Source of the DNA: CAZUNO01 sp964621445 [NCBI: Candidatus Hadarchaeota archaeon] | GTDB taxonomy: Archaea; CAYQAE01; CAYVLA01 | Direction: 5' to 3' | Assembly: GCA_964621445.1 (NCBI GenBank) | Contig: CAZUNO010000040.1 | Span: forward strand, 1-17,146 | DNA length: 17,146 nt | Shown: positions 5,824 through 12,990 of the stretch, piece by piece | How the letters are laid out: each line of letters starts with the position of its first letter | How positions within the stretch are numbered: the first letter of the stretch is position 1 | Made by a program: the position numbers and the translations under genes | Notes under the pieces: generated by a model | Databases searched by the model: none | Told to the model about the DNA's origin: nothing | The model's input: the letters and a program-made list of their open reading frames with translations, nothing else

Positions 5824-8800
5824 ATGAGCAGTAAAAGTATCTCCAGTCAAGGTGAGCTTCAAAAACTCGGCCAAAGGGCTAAATCAAGTATCGAAAACTC
5901 ATCCGCAAGAACCATCGTCAGGATTCATATGGGAACCTGTGGTATTGCGTCCGGGTCCCGTGAGGCGAAAAATTACCTGGAGGAAAATCTTGAGGATTTG
6001 GGTCTCGATCTGAGGGTCCTGGAGGTCGGATGCTGTGGTGCCTGCCATCAGGAACCCATGATAACCGTGATTGACCCTGATGGAACCGAAACCATGTACG
6101 GCGATCTGGATCAGGAAAAGCTTGATATCATAATCAACGATCACCTGGCGAATGGAAACATCGTCGAGGATCTAAAGACGGATGGAAATTCTCCCTTTTT
6201 CCAGAAACAGGAGAAGAGGGTTACCCGTCTCCTGGGAGTAGTGGACCCCTACGACATACTCGATTATTTGGCATATGACGGTTACCGAGGTTTGGCCAAA
6301 GCGCTTTCCATGAACCCTGAGGAAACGATCGCTGAGGTAAAGGAGTCCGGACTAAAAGGTCGGGGAGGGGCCGGGTTCCCTACTGGTGTAAAGTGGGGAT
6401 TTGCCGCCAATGCCCAGGGCGATAAAAAATACATGATCTGCAATGCGGATGAGGGGGATCCCGGAGCCTACATGGACCGGGCAATAATCGAGGGAAGTCC
6501 CCATTCTGTTTTGGAAGGCCTGGCAATTGCGGCTCATGCAATAGGTGCAAATGAGGGCTTCGTATATATTCGGGCGGAGTACCCGCTTGCAGTTAAGATA
6601 CTAAGAAATGCCATAAAACAGGCCCGAGAGTACGGATTACTGGGAAAGAATATTCTGGGAAGCGGCTTTAATTTTGATATACAGATATACCTCGGCGCGG
6701 GAGCATTCGTTTGTGGCGAGGAGACGGCCTTAATCGCATCCATCGAGGGAAAAAGGGGTAATCCGGTGCCAAAGCCGCCTTTCCCGGCCAATAAGGGCCT
6801 TCATGGAAAGCCCACTATAATAAATAACGTCAAGACATTGAGCAACGTACCCCTGATCTTCCTAAAAGGTGCGGACTGGTTCTCCTCGGTGGGTACGGAG
6901 ACGAGCAAGGGAACCATGATCTTCTCCCTTACAGGAAAGGTCAAAAGAGCAGGGCTTATAGAAGTTCCACTAGGTATACCACTGGGAGACATCATATTTG
7001 ACATCGGAGGGGGCATTCCTTCAGGCAAGGAGTTCAAGGCCGTCCAGCTAGGTGGCCCATCCGGGGGTTGTATACCTTCTCAATATCTCAACACACCCGT
7101 GGACTACCATGATATCGAAGCACTGGGTGCCATAATGGGCTCCGGTGGCATGATCGTCATGGACGAGGATTCTTGCATGCCCGACATGGCCAGGTTTTTC
7201 ATGGAGTTCACCAAGGAGGAATCCTGCGGGAAATGTACGCCATGCAGGGCAGGCATACCCCAGATGCTCCGGCTATTGGACAAGATAGTCGAGGGTGGGG
7301 CCATACCCGAGGATCTGGAGAGGCTAGAGGATCTTGCACTCACCATCAAGGATTGCTCCCTTTGTGGCCTCGGACAGACAGCGCCCAATCCAGTTCTGAG
7401 CACCCTTCGTCACTTCAGGGATGAGTATCTTGCTCACATCATCGATCAGAAGTGTTCTGCGGCAACCTGTGAGACGTTATTCCGATCACCCTGCCAGCAC
7501 GCATGTCCTCTAGGAAATGACATTCCTGGCGCATTATGGCTGATAAAGCAGGGGCGTTACGAGGATGCCTTTAAGTTGATAAGGAGATTCAATCCCTTGC
7601 CATCGGTTTGTGGCAGGGTCTGCGTCCACTTTTGTGAGAACAAATGTAGAAGGTCTCAGATCGATGAAAACCTATCCATTAATCACCTATTGAGGTGCGC
7701 CTCCGATCAGGCCTTGAAAGCTGGTGTTGATTATCATCCCGATATCCAGGAGGATAGGAATCAGCGGATCGCTATCATTGGAGGTGGACCGGCGGGTCTA
7801 TCCGCTGCTTACGACCTGGCTCTCTACGGATATAAGGTCAAGATATTCGAGGCCACATCAGAGGTGGGGGGCATGTTGATCTGGGGTATTCCCGCCTACA
7901 GACTCCCTAGAGATGTTTTCAGGGCCGATGTAAAGGTATTACGAGACTTGGGGGTGGAGATTGAGGTAAATAGGAAGATAGAGGACCCCCAGGAGCTCCT
8001 GGAGAAGGGATACGATGCCGTTTTCGTGGCCACGGGCCTACCGGAGGGTAGAAAGCTGGGCCTGGAGGGAGAGGACCTTGAAGGGTCATATGAAGGCCTA
8101 GACTTACTGAGACGTATCAACTCCGGTGAGCAAATCGAAGTCGGCAATTCCGTGGTAATCATCGGTGGAGGAAACGTTGCCATCGACGTAGCCAGAGTAT
8201 GTAGAAGAATGGGCGCAGAGGATGTCAGGATACTCTACAGGCGTGAAAGGAAGGACATGCCGGCAATTGATAATGAGATCGAAGATGCCCTGGAAGAGGG
8301 AGTGACCATCATTCCTTTGACGACCGTGGAGAGGGTTCTTGGAAAAGGAGGTAAGGTATCTGGCTTGGTATGCTCCCGCATGGAGCTTGGGGTTTTCGAT
8401 AGCAGCTGTCGCAGGAGACCCAAAAAGATGGAGGACTCCGAGTTCCAGATGGAGGTAGATACTTTTATCCAGGCCGTGGGACAGAAACCCGAGGAGGGAG
8501 TGTTTGAGGGTAAGCTGGAGCTAAATGACAGGGAGTTGATATCGGTGAATAACAGAACACTTGAAACCGATGTCAAAGGCATTTTCGCAGGCGGAGATGC
8601 AGTAACTGGTGCAAGTACGGTGGTCGAGGCCATTGCTGCCGGTCAGAGTGCTGCACTGTCCATACATTGCCACGTCCAGGGCCGTCAAATTCCCGAGAGG
8701 ATGCGGAGGGAAATCGGTGAAAGTCTGGACCTTCCCTACGAAGAGGTGGAAGTTGATGAGGGTCAACGTGTTAGCTGGGGTTGCTGCCCTCCCAAGGAAA

Positions 8801-8895
8801 GAGTAGCCGACTTCAGGGAAGTGATCAAGGGTTACTCCAAGGGAGAAGCCCGAGAAGAGGCCTCCCGCTGCCTAAGATGTGATATAAGCTATTGA
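5824..8895 (+). CDS. Fusion iron-sulfur flavoprotein: [2Fe-2S] domain, NuoF/HydB module and GltD/NfnB module
   Basis: This is a single chain of 1023 residues (ATG at 5824 behind GAGGCGG). Residues about 30-120 form a thioredoxin-like [2Fe-2S] ferredoxin domain (GTCGIASGS with C39; GCCGACHQEP with C70, C71 and C74), like the C-terminal half of NuoE/HydC. Residues about 135-540 are NuoF/HydB: the FMN/NADH motifs GRGGAGFPTG (179-188) and NADEGDPGAY (near 207), SLBB region, and a [4Fe-4S] site (C468, C471, C474, C514). Residues about 540-1023 are GltD/NfnB-like: eight cysteines (544, 549, 557, 561, 596, 600, 604, 608), FAD motif IIGGGPAGL (near 652), NAD(P)H motif IIGGGNVAIDVAR (near 780) and a terminal CLRC. 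HydB-type chains normally end in a ferredoxin domain; here GltD replaces it. The parts match the Stn (Sporomusa-type Nfn) transhydrogenase, so exchange among NADH, NADPH and ferredoxin is the likely role. No hydrogenase or NuoG gene lies nearby. Cytosolic. Confidence 0.9.
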   Translation: MSSKSISSQGELQKLGQRAKSSIENSSARTIVRIHMGTCGIASGSREAKNYLEENLEDLGLDLRVLEVGCCGACHQEPMITVIDPDGTETMYGDLDQEKLDIIINDHLANGNIVEDLKTDGNSPFFQKQEKRVTRLLGVVDPYDILDYLAYDGYRGLAKALSMNPEETIAEVKESGLKGRGGAGFPTGVKWGFAANAQGDKKYMICNADEGDPGAYMDRAIIEGSPHSVLEGLAIAAHAIGANEGFVYIRAEYPLAVKILRNAIKQAREYGLLGKNILGSGFNFDIQIYLGAGAFVCGEETALIASIEGKRGNPVPKPPFPANKGLHGKPTIINNVKTLSNVPLIFLKGADWFSSVGTETSKGTMIFSLTGKVKRAGLIEVPLGIPLGDIIFDIGGGIPSGKEFKAVQLGGPSGGCIPSQYLNTPVDYHDIEALGAIMGSGGMIVMDEDSCMPDMARFFMEFTKEESCGKCTPCRAGIPQMLRLLDKIVEGGAIPEDLERLEDLALTIKDCSLCGLGQTAPNPVLSTLRHFRDEYLAHIIDQKCSAATCETLFRSPCQHACPLGNDIPGALWLIKQGRYEDAFKLIRRFNPLPSVCGRVCVHFCENKCRRSQIDENLSINHLLRCASDQALKAGVDYHPDIQEDRNQRIAIIGGGPAGLSAAYDLALYGYKVKIFEATSEVGGMLIWGIPAYRLPRDVFRADVKVLRDLGVEIEVNRKIEDPQELLEKGYDAVFVATGLPEGRKLGLEGEDLEGSYEGLDLLRRINSGEQIEVGNSVVIIGGGNVAIDVARVCRRMGAEDVRILYRRERKDMPAIDNEIEDALEEGVTIIPLTTVERVLGKGGKVSGLVCSRMELGVFDSSCRRRPKKMEDSEFQMEVDTFIQAVGQKPEEGVFEGKLELNDRELISVNNRTLETDVKGIFAGGDAVTGASTVVEAIAAGQSAALSIHCHVQGRQIPERMRREIGESLDLPYEEVEVDEGQRVSWGCCPPKERVADFREVIKGYSKGEAREEASRCLRCDISY

Positions 8896-8905
8896 TATCT
8901 TGGGG

Positions 8906-10132
8906 CTACCTCGTTGAACGGGTTATACGGACCTCCTTGAATGCAGAACGCCTTATCATAAGGGCCCAGATGATGGAGCCGCAAATAATCAGGGTGGAGG
9001 CAACGACCATCCACTCGATAACATAGACCCAGAAAAGAGCATTCTCCTTGGCCTCCACGGCCATTTGTTCCACCTTCTTGGTTTCAGATATTGCGTCTTC
9101 TATCAAACCAAGAGCTTCCTGGTATTCTCCTTCCAGGTAAAACCCGTCAGATTCCTCCCTCAGGGACCTTATCTGATACATGCTCTGCTCCACTTCGCCC
9201 ATATTTGCACCGAACTTGTCGGCAAATTCCACCAAACTCAATAGCAGCTTGTTTTCCACCCGGTACTGGTGCCATTTCCTGCGGAGTTCATGTACGGTCA
9301 ATAAATCGTCAGGGAGGGGGAAGTCCACCGTGTAGTAGTAGGTGTGGAGCACGCTATCCTGAAAATACTGCCACTGGTTGAAATCACACCCGAAGACGCC
9401 AAATATATTCTGACAACCAACGAATCTTCCCTCCCCCACATCCCAATAGAACCAAAGCGGGGTTCTCTTGGTATCATCCGATTCGATGATCACCGTGGAG
9501 CCATCCTTCGGGGCGACGAAGTTGTAGGGGAAGAAGCAGGGAGCCTCCTGCCAGGGTATGCTCTGGGCCAGCTCATTCTCCGGGGCTGCAATTCTTAGTT
9601 TGGGAGTGTAGGCCTTGGAATGTTCCCCCCTCTCGCATTTCACCGGCAGGACTTCATCCAACACGGTATCTCCCCAGCTCGGGAATGCACCATAGCCACC
9701 AAAACCCTGAGAGCCACCAGTCATCAGGCAACCCAGCCCGTCATTGAGAACACTGTCACGGAACCATGCAATATTCTGGGGGGTGAATATCCGGCGATCG
9801 ATATTTGCCAGTAAAATCAGGTCGATGCTTCCTACAAAGGAATGATAGCTTCTCGGTAGATAGATCCTGGCCACTCTTTTGGCGTGGGTGAGGTCTATGG
9901 CCGGACTGGCAAGACTGAGGTGTGGGACTGTGGCACGTACATCGAATCTGGGATCTTCCATTGCAAATAGAAAGACCTCGGCCCACCCTGACCATCCGGA
10001 AACGGGGAGTCCGCCGAGTAAGGCCCTTATTCTATTGGTCTCCGGATCGGTCCGGGTTTCCATACCATTGGTTGATACCAATAGGAAGAGGGAAAAAACT
10101 ACCATTACCGTTATCTTGGCCCGACCAGGCAT
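8906..10132 (-). CDS. Membrane-anchored GATase1/ThuA-like ectodomain protein, paralogue of the 4274-5494 product
   Basis: The 408-residue product starts at an ATG (10132) with GGTGG just upstream; an in-frame GTG at 10141 lies in that ribosome binding site and is less likely. Residues about 8-23 are a hydrophobic signal (ITVMVVFSLFLLVSTNG). The ectodomain shows the pattern of putative glutamine-amidotransferase-like folds: SIDLILLANIDRRIFTPQN, then GLGCLMTGGSQGFGGYGAFP with the 'elbow' GG (about 130-150) and DEVLPVKCE. The expected nucleophile position is not a clear Cys, so catalysis is doubtful and ligand binding is possible. A helical region (about 285-360, coiled-coil-like with ESDGFYLEGEYQEALGLIED) leads to a C-terminal membrane helix (NALFWVYVIEWMVVASTLII) and a basic tail (MIRRSAFKEV). 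It is convergent with the fusion flavoprotein gene (10 bp apart) and follows the heliorhodopsin gene on the same strand. Confidence 0.8.
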   Translation of the reverse strand: MPGRAKITVMVVFSLFLLVSTNGMETRTDPETNRIRALLGGLPVSGWSGWAEVFLFAMEDPRFDVRATVPHLSLASPAIDLTHAKRVARIYLPRSYHSFVGSIDLILLANIDRRIFTPQNIAWFRDSVLNDGLGCLMTGGSQGFGGYGAFPSWGDTVLDEVLPVKCERGEHSKAYTPKLRIAAPENELAQSIPWQEAPCFFPYNFVAPKDGSTVIIESDDTKRTPLWFYWDVGEGRFVGCQNIFGVFGCDFNQWQYFQDSVLHTYYYTVDFPLPDDLLTVHELRRKWHQYRVENKLLLSLVEFADKFGANMGEVEQSMYQIRSLREESDGFYLEGEYQEALGLIEDAISETKKVEQMAVEAKENALFWVYVIEWMVVASTLIICGSIIWALMIRRSAFKEVRITRSTR

Positions 10133-10162
10133 TTTACCCACCGGGTTTTTCCGTACTCCCTT

Positions 10163-10170
10163 CTTATATC
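10163..10170 (-). promoter_or_regulatory. TATA element for the 8906-10132 gene
   Basis: GATATAAG on the minus strand, inside AATTGATATAAGAAGG, lies about 35 bp before the ATG at 10132. A transcript start about 25 bp downstream would leave a leader of about 10 nt containing the GGTGG site. This suggests the gene has its own promoter, separate from the stay-green/heliorhodopsin unit. Confidence 0.5.
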
Positions 10171-10177
10171 AATTCTC

Positions 10178-10190
10178 GAATCCCGGATTC
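10178..10190. repeat. Perfect 6-bp palindrome upstream of the TATA element
   Basis: GAATCC and GGATTC are perfect complements around a single central base. The element sits about 8 bp upstream of the minus-strand TATA, between it and the heliorhodopsin stop codon. Position and symmetry would suit an activator site, but it is short. Confidence 0.35.
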
Positions 10191-10222
10191 CGGACCGAAA
10201 AATGGAAGCAGTGGCGAATTTT

Positions 10223-10999
10223 TTACATAGGTCGGAGGGTTCCGAAGAATACCTGCCAGGCGAGGGCCGTCTTAGCAACGAGACTGAGAATTATGTAGAA
10301 CCTCTCTCCATACAGGTAATCGCTCCATGGCCCGATCTTCTTGTATTGAAGTATCATGTTGATGGCAAAGACGTTGAAGAAGAAGGCTATGGATATGTAT
10401 ATGTATAATACAAAGTCCGGTATGGAACCCGCGGACGCAATGCTCGCCCCGGCGAAGTAAATACCAATGACGGCCCAGGGCACTATCCCGGCAAGGACCC
10501 CGATGTAATAGGCGGCCCAACTCGTTTCCTCCGTGGTTTGGTTATGCAGTTCCATCATAAGGCCGCAGAGATTCATGATGGCGTTGACCACGAAGATGGG
10601 GAGCAGCGTCCCGATGTCATAGATGCCCACTAGCATGGCAATGACAACGATCATGACTGAGGAGCTAATCGAGTACTCGTACCATCGGGCGTAGTTTATG
10701 TGCTTCTTTAGGTTCTTAACGTACCAAGGATAGCCCCAGGGGGAAGCTAGAGTGAAATGAGCAATGGCAGATATCAGCAGGAAGAGGGCGACAAGTGGCC
10801 CAATTGGGATTTCCATAAGCGTGTTGGTCTCTAGAACCAGAGATCTGGTCGCTTCATCGAATGTAAGGTATGAGGCATTCAGCGGAAGCGAGAAATCGTT
10901 GCTTAATATAAACATTAATCCTGATTGGATCAGGTGTATAACGCCCATCACGGCATTAAACCGTCTTAACTTTGGAAATTTTTCTTCATCAGAACTCAA
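10223..10999 (-). CDS. Heliorhodopsin
   Basis: Seven hydrophobic helices and family-specific motifs identify a heliorhodopsin, a retinal-binding photoreceptor with inverted topology (N-terminus in the cytoplasm). Helix 7 carries ERFYIILSLVAKTALAWQVF with the retinal Schiff-base Lys (K243 from this start). Helix 3 carries RWYEYSISSSVMI with the arginine (R105) and counterion Glu (E108), matching R104, E107 and K241 of HeR 48C12. HLIQ in helix 1 and AHFTL in helix 2 keep the two histidines of the family. The length (258 aa) is normal for the family (about 250). There is no ATG before helix 1: TTG codons at 10999 and 11014 are the options, and 10999 is chosen for the GGGGGG seven bases upstream. 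The gene follows the stay-green gene by about 44 bp on the same strand, a likely operon. Heliorhodopsins do not pump ions in most cases studied; the output here is unknown. Confidence 0.95.
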   Translation of the reverse strand: MSSDEEKFPKLRRFNAVMGVIHLIQSGLMFILSNDFSLPLNASYLTFDEATRSLVLETNTLMEIPIGPLVALFLLISAIAHFTLASPWGYPWYVKNLKKHINYARWYEYSISSSVMIVVIAMLVGIYDIGTLLPIFVVNAIMNLCGLMMELHNQTTEETSWAAYYIGVLAGIVPWAVIGIYFAGASIASAGSIPDFVLYIYISIAFFFNVFAINMILQYKKIGPWSDYLYGERFYIILSLVAKTALAWQVFFGTLRPM

Positions 11000-11043
11000 A
11001 GGATTGCCCCCCAAGATTGGGATTCAAAATGAACTACCCCTAC

Positions 11044-11541
11044 TTAAGTATTCCGATTGGGATGGCCAAGTTCATAATTTCCGATGAGTCCCCAGTCCTC
11101 TACTTTCTCCTTGGAGCCTCTCTTGAAATGAATCATAACGGGAGCTTGATCTAGTTTCCTGCTCCTGATCAGCTTTCTATCTCCGTATTGAATGGCCTCG
11201 AGTACCAGCGGCATCTCCTTCCTGAATATCGATTCCCGCCAATTGGCCGGCCCTAGAACAAACCCACCGCTGACATGGCAGTATATATGGAGCTCGTTTC
11301 CCGATCCGGTCTGCTTCCAGGCCGCCAGGATTTCATCCCTCATGAGTCGAGTATATATTCCGGATATCTGGGACTTGTCATATTCGAGGCCGACGGTGAG
11401 AAAAAGATCGCCGGTTAAGTCGGAATGGGTGAGTGTATATTTACGAGAGCTTATAGGTCCATCTTCCGTAGCACCCGGGAGGTAATGAATCTCTAACTTA
11501 TCCGGTTGAAGGCGACTCATGAACGCTTTCTGCTTTTCCAT
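11044..11541 (-). CDS. Stay-green (SGR) family protein, Mg-dechelatase homologue
   Basis: The 165-residue product is a complete stay-green domain: SRKYTLTHSDLTGDLFLTVG (32-51), RDEILAAWK (68-76), ELHIYCHVSGG (83-93), IFRKEMPLVLEAIQYGD (105-121) and EDWG (148-151). SGR removes the central Mg from chlorophyll a, the first committed step of chlorophyll breakdown in plants; bacterial and archaeal homologues are known and some are active. The His and two Asp that I recall as catalytic in the bacterial enzyme (H32, D34, D62) correspond to H39, D41 and D69 here. Counting from the second Met (start 11520) gives those numbers exactly, so the start may be 11520, although the first ATG has a weak GGATGA site and the second has none. 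No signal peptide, so cytosolic. It is the first gene of a likely operon with heliorhodopsin. No chlorophyll synthesis gene is visible, so the natural substrate is open. Confidence 0.92.
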   Translation of the reverse strand: MEKQKAFMSRLQPDKLEIHYLPGATEDGPISSRKYTLTHSDLTGDLFLTVGLEYDKSQISGIYTRLMRDEILAAWKQTGSGNELHIYCHVSGGFVLGPANWRESIFRKEMPLVLEAIQYGDRKLIRSRKLDQAPVMIHFKRGSKEKVEDWGLIGNYELGHPNRNT

Positions 11542-11579
11542 TTAGTCATCCAATGGATAAAAAACAGTTGGCGAAGTGT

Positions 11580-11589
11580 CCAAATATTG
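11580..11589 (-). promoter_or_regulatory. Candidate TATA element for the stay-green/heliorhodopsin operon
   Basis: CAATATTTGG on the minus strand lies about 45 bp before the ATG at 11541, which would leave a leader of roughly 20 nt containing GGATGA. A second A/T run (TTTTTTATCC, near 11557-11566) is closer, and would give a leaderless transcript. The element is the mirror image of the livJ promoter element at 11633-11640. Confidence 0.4.
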
Positions 11590-11632
11590 CTCGACCTATC
11601 AGGTTAGCGTGCCCCACGGTATCATAATTCCA

Positions 11633-11643
11633 CAATATTTATT
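11633..11643 (+). promoter_or_regulatory. TATA element for the binding-protein gene
   Basis: CAATATTTATT, with transcription expected to start near 11665. This placement means the upstream in-frame ATG at 11646 lies before the transcript start, and supports the ATG at 11697 as the true start of the binding protein. Confidence 0.55.
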
Positions 11644-11696
11644 AGATGTCCCGCTCCGGTTTGGAGGCACGACCCGTACGGTGGAAGGTTTGTGAA

Positions 11697-12887
11697 ATGT
11701 CTTTAGTAAATAATAGTAGGAATATTGAGAGTGGCTCCTCCAAGAGGAGCAGAATACCTCTGGCAGTAGTTGCTTTGATTGTGGTTGCAATTGTTGCCCT
11801 GGCAGGCTGCATATCGAGCGAAGAGAAAACGGCCAAGATAGGAGTGATGATGTGTCTTTCCGGGGACCTTGGGCCGGTCGGGCCTGACCTGGTTCAGGGA
11901 ATTGAACTTGCGGCCTGGGATGCCAACAGGAAAGGTGACGTTAACGTCAGCCTCATAATTGAGGACACGGCCACCTCAGCGGACAAGGCGGTGGAGGTCG
12001 GGACGAAACTCATAGATATTGATGGTGTTCAGGTCATAGTAGGCCCCATGATGTCCCCGAGCGTTCTCTCCCTAGCTACAAAGGCACAGGAGGCGGAGGT
12101 CGTTTTGATAAGCCCATCAGGAACGGCGGCCTCAATTAGCGACGCCGGTGAGTATGTGTTCCGGGTTTGTCCCTCCGACGATCTTCAGGGAAAGGCACTG
12201 GCAGATCTGGCCGAGGAGAAAGGCTATACCAAGGTAGCTACCATGGTCGTGAACAACGATTATGGAGTCGGCCTGGAGGAGACCTTTGAGGAGAACTTCC
12301 CGGGCGAGGTTACCGAGAATATTAGATTTGAATCCGGTAGAGCCGATTACCTCACCGAACTGGAGAGCATAAAGGGAACAGAGCCGGAGGCAATAATGCT
12401 TGTGGCCTATCCCGAGAGCGGCACGGTCATTCTGAAGCAGGCGCTGGAGCTCAACCTGGGAACTGAGTGGATAGCTGCAGAAGGTATTGCCGATCCCGTG
12501 ATGCTTGAAAATCAGGAGATCATTCCCGAGCTGGAGAAGATGTTGTTCACTAAGCCATCCAGCCCCGAGGACCTTCAGACCTACCAGGATTTCCTTGACC
12601 TCTTCCACGAGAAGTATGGCGACGACCAGGAGCCAGGGATATACGCGGAGTACGCCTTTGACGCCACCAATCTGGCCATTGAGGCCATCAAAGAGGTCGG
12701 GAACAACGGTAAGGAGATAAATGATGCCCTTTACGACATAAGCGATGGATATAAGGGTGCAAGCGGGGACAAGACCTTCGACGAGAACGGAGACGTTGTG
12801 TCCGATTTCGATATTCTTGGAGTCCAGAACGACGAGATGGTTTCCGTGGGCAGCTGGATTGCGGGCGAAGTGACCCTTAACGAATAG
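11697..12887 (+). CDS. Branched-chain amino acid-type ABC transporter substrate-binding lipoprotein (LivJ-like)
   Basis: The 396-residue product begins at the ATG 11697, with GGAAGGT upstream and a TATA box at 11633-11643; an in-frame ATG at 11646 would precede transcription. A basic N-terminus (SSKRSR) leads to a hydrophobic helix and the lipobox ALAGC (C38), so the mature protein is lipid-anchored outside the cell. The remainder is a type I periplasmic-binding-protein fold of the Leu/Ile/Val family: KIGVMMCLSGDLGPVG (about 48-63), VIVGPMMSPSVLS, VLISPSGTAASI, YVFRVCPSD and the second lobe VNNDYGVGLEETF. The binding site includes the S-G-L segment and ISPSGT, typical for amino acid ligands; other ligands such as amides or aromatic compounds occur in this family. 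Partner permeases and ATPases are encoded at 13791-17052 on the other strand. It is divergent from the stay-green/heliorhodopsin unit. Confidence 0.88.
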   Translation: MSLVNNSRNIESGSSKRSRIPLAVVALIVVAIVALAGCISSEEKTAKIGVMMCLSGDLGPVGPDLVQGIELAAWDANRKGDVNVSLIIEDTATSADKAVEVGTKLIDIDGVQVIVGPMMSPSVLSLATKAQEAEVVLISPSGTAASISDAGEYVFRVCPSDDLQGKALADLAEEKGYTKVATMVVNNDYGVGLEETFEENFPGEVTENIRFESGRADYLTELESIKGTEPEAIMLVAYPESGTVILKQALELNLGTEWIAAEGIADPVMLENQEIIPELEKMLFTKPSSPEDLQTYQDFLDLFHEKYGDDQEPGIYAEYAFDATNLAIEAIKEVGNNGKEINDALYDISDGYKGASGDKTFDENGDVVSDFDILGVQNDEMVSVGSWIAGEVTLNE

Positions 12888-12924
12888 GGTGCTTCATTCG
12901 AAAGATGAAAAAGCTAGGAAATTA

Positions 12925-12956
12925 GGGTGTCGGCAGAACCGTCTCTACCGACACCC
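12925..12956. repeat. 9-bp inverted repeat between livJ-like and MBL genes
   Basis: GGGTGTCGG (12925-12933) pairs perfectly with CCGACACCC (12948-12956) across a 14-base loop. It lies about 38 bp after the binding-protein stop and just upstream of the MBL gene's TATA-like element. It could be a transcript-end hairpin for the lipoprotein gene or an operator for the MBL gene. No T-run follows, so an intrinsic terminator of the bacterial kind is not supported. Confidence 0.6.
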
Positions 12957-12961
12957 ACAAA

Positions 12962-12970
12962 TGTATTAGT
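12962..12970 (+). promoter_or_regulatory. TATA-like element of a leaderless MBL gene
   Basis: TGTATTAGT is centred about 25 bp before the ATG at 12991, and the intervening CCCTAGCCCAGCC has no purine-rich ribosome binding site. That spacing places the transcript start on or next to the ATG, the arrangement of archaeal leaderless genes. Confidence 0.45.
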
Positions 12971-12990
12971 AGCTCTGCCCTAGCCCAGCC

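Noticed and set aside
8235-8633. 132-codon minus-strand ORF inside the fusion gene
   Set aside because: Ser/Pro-rich antisense shadow of the GltD module.
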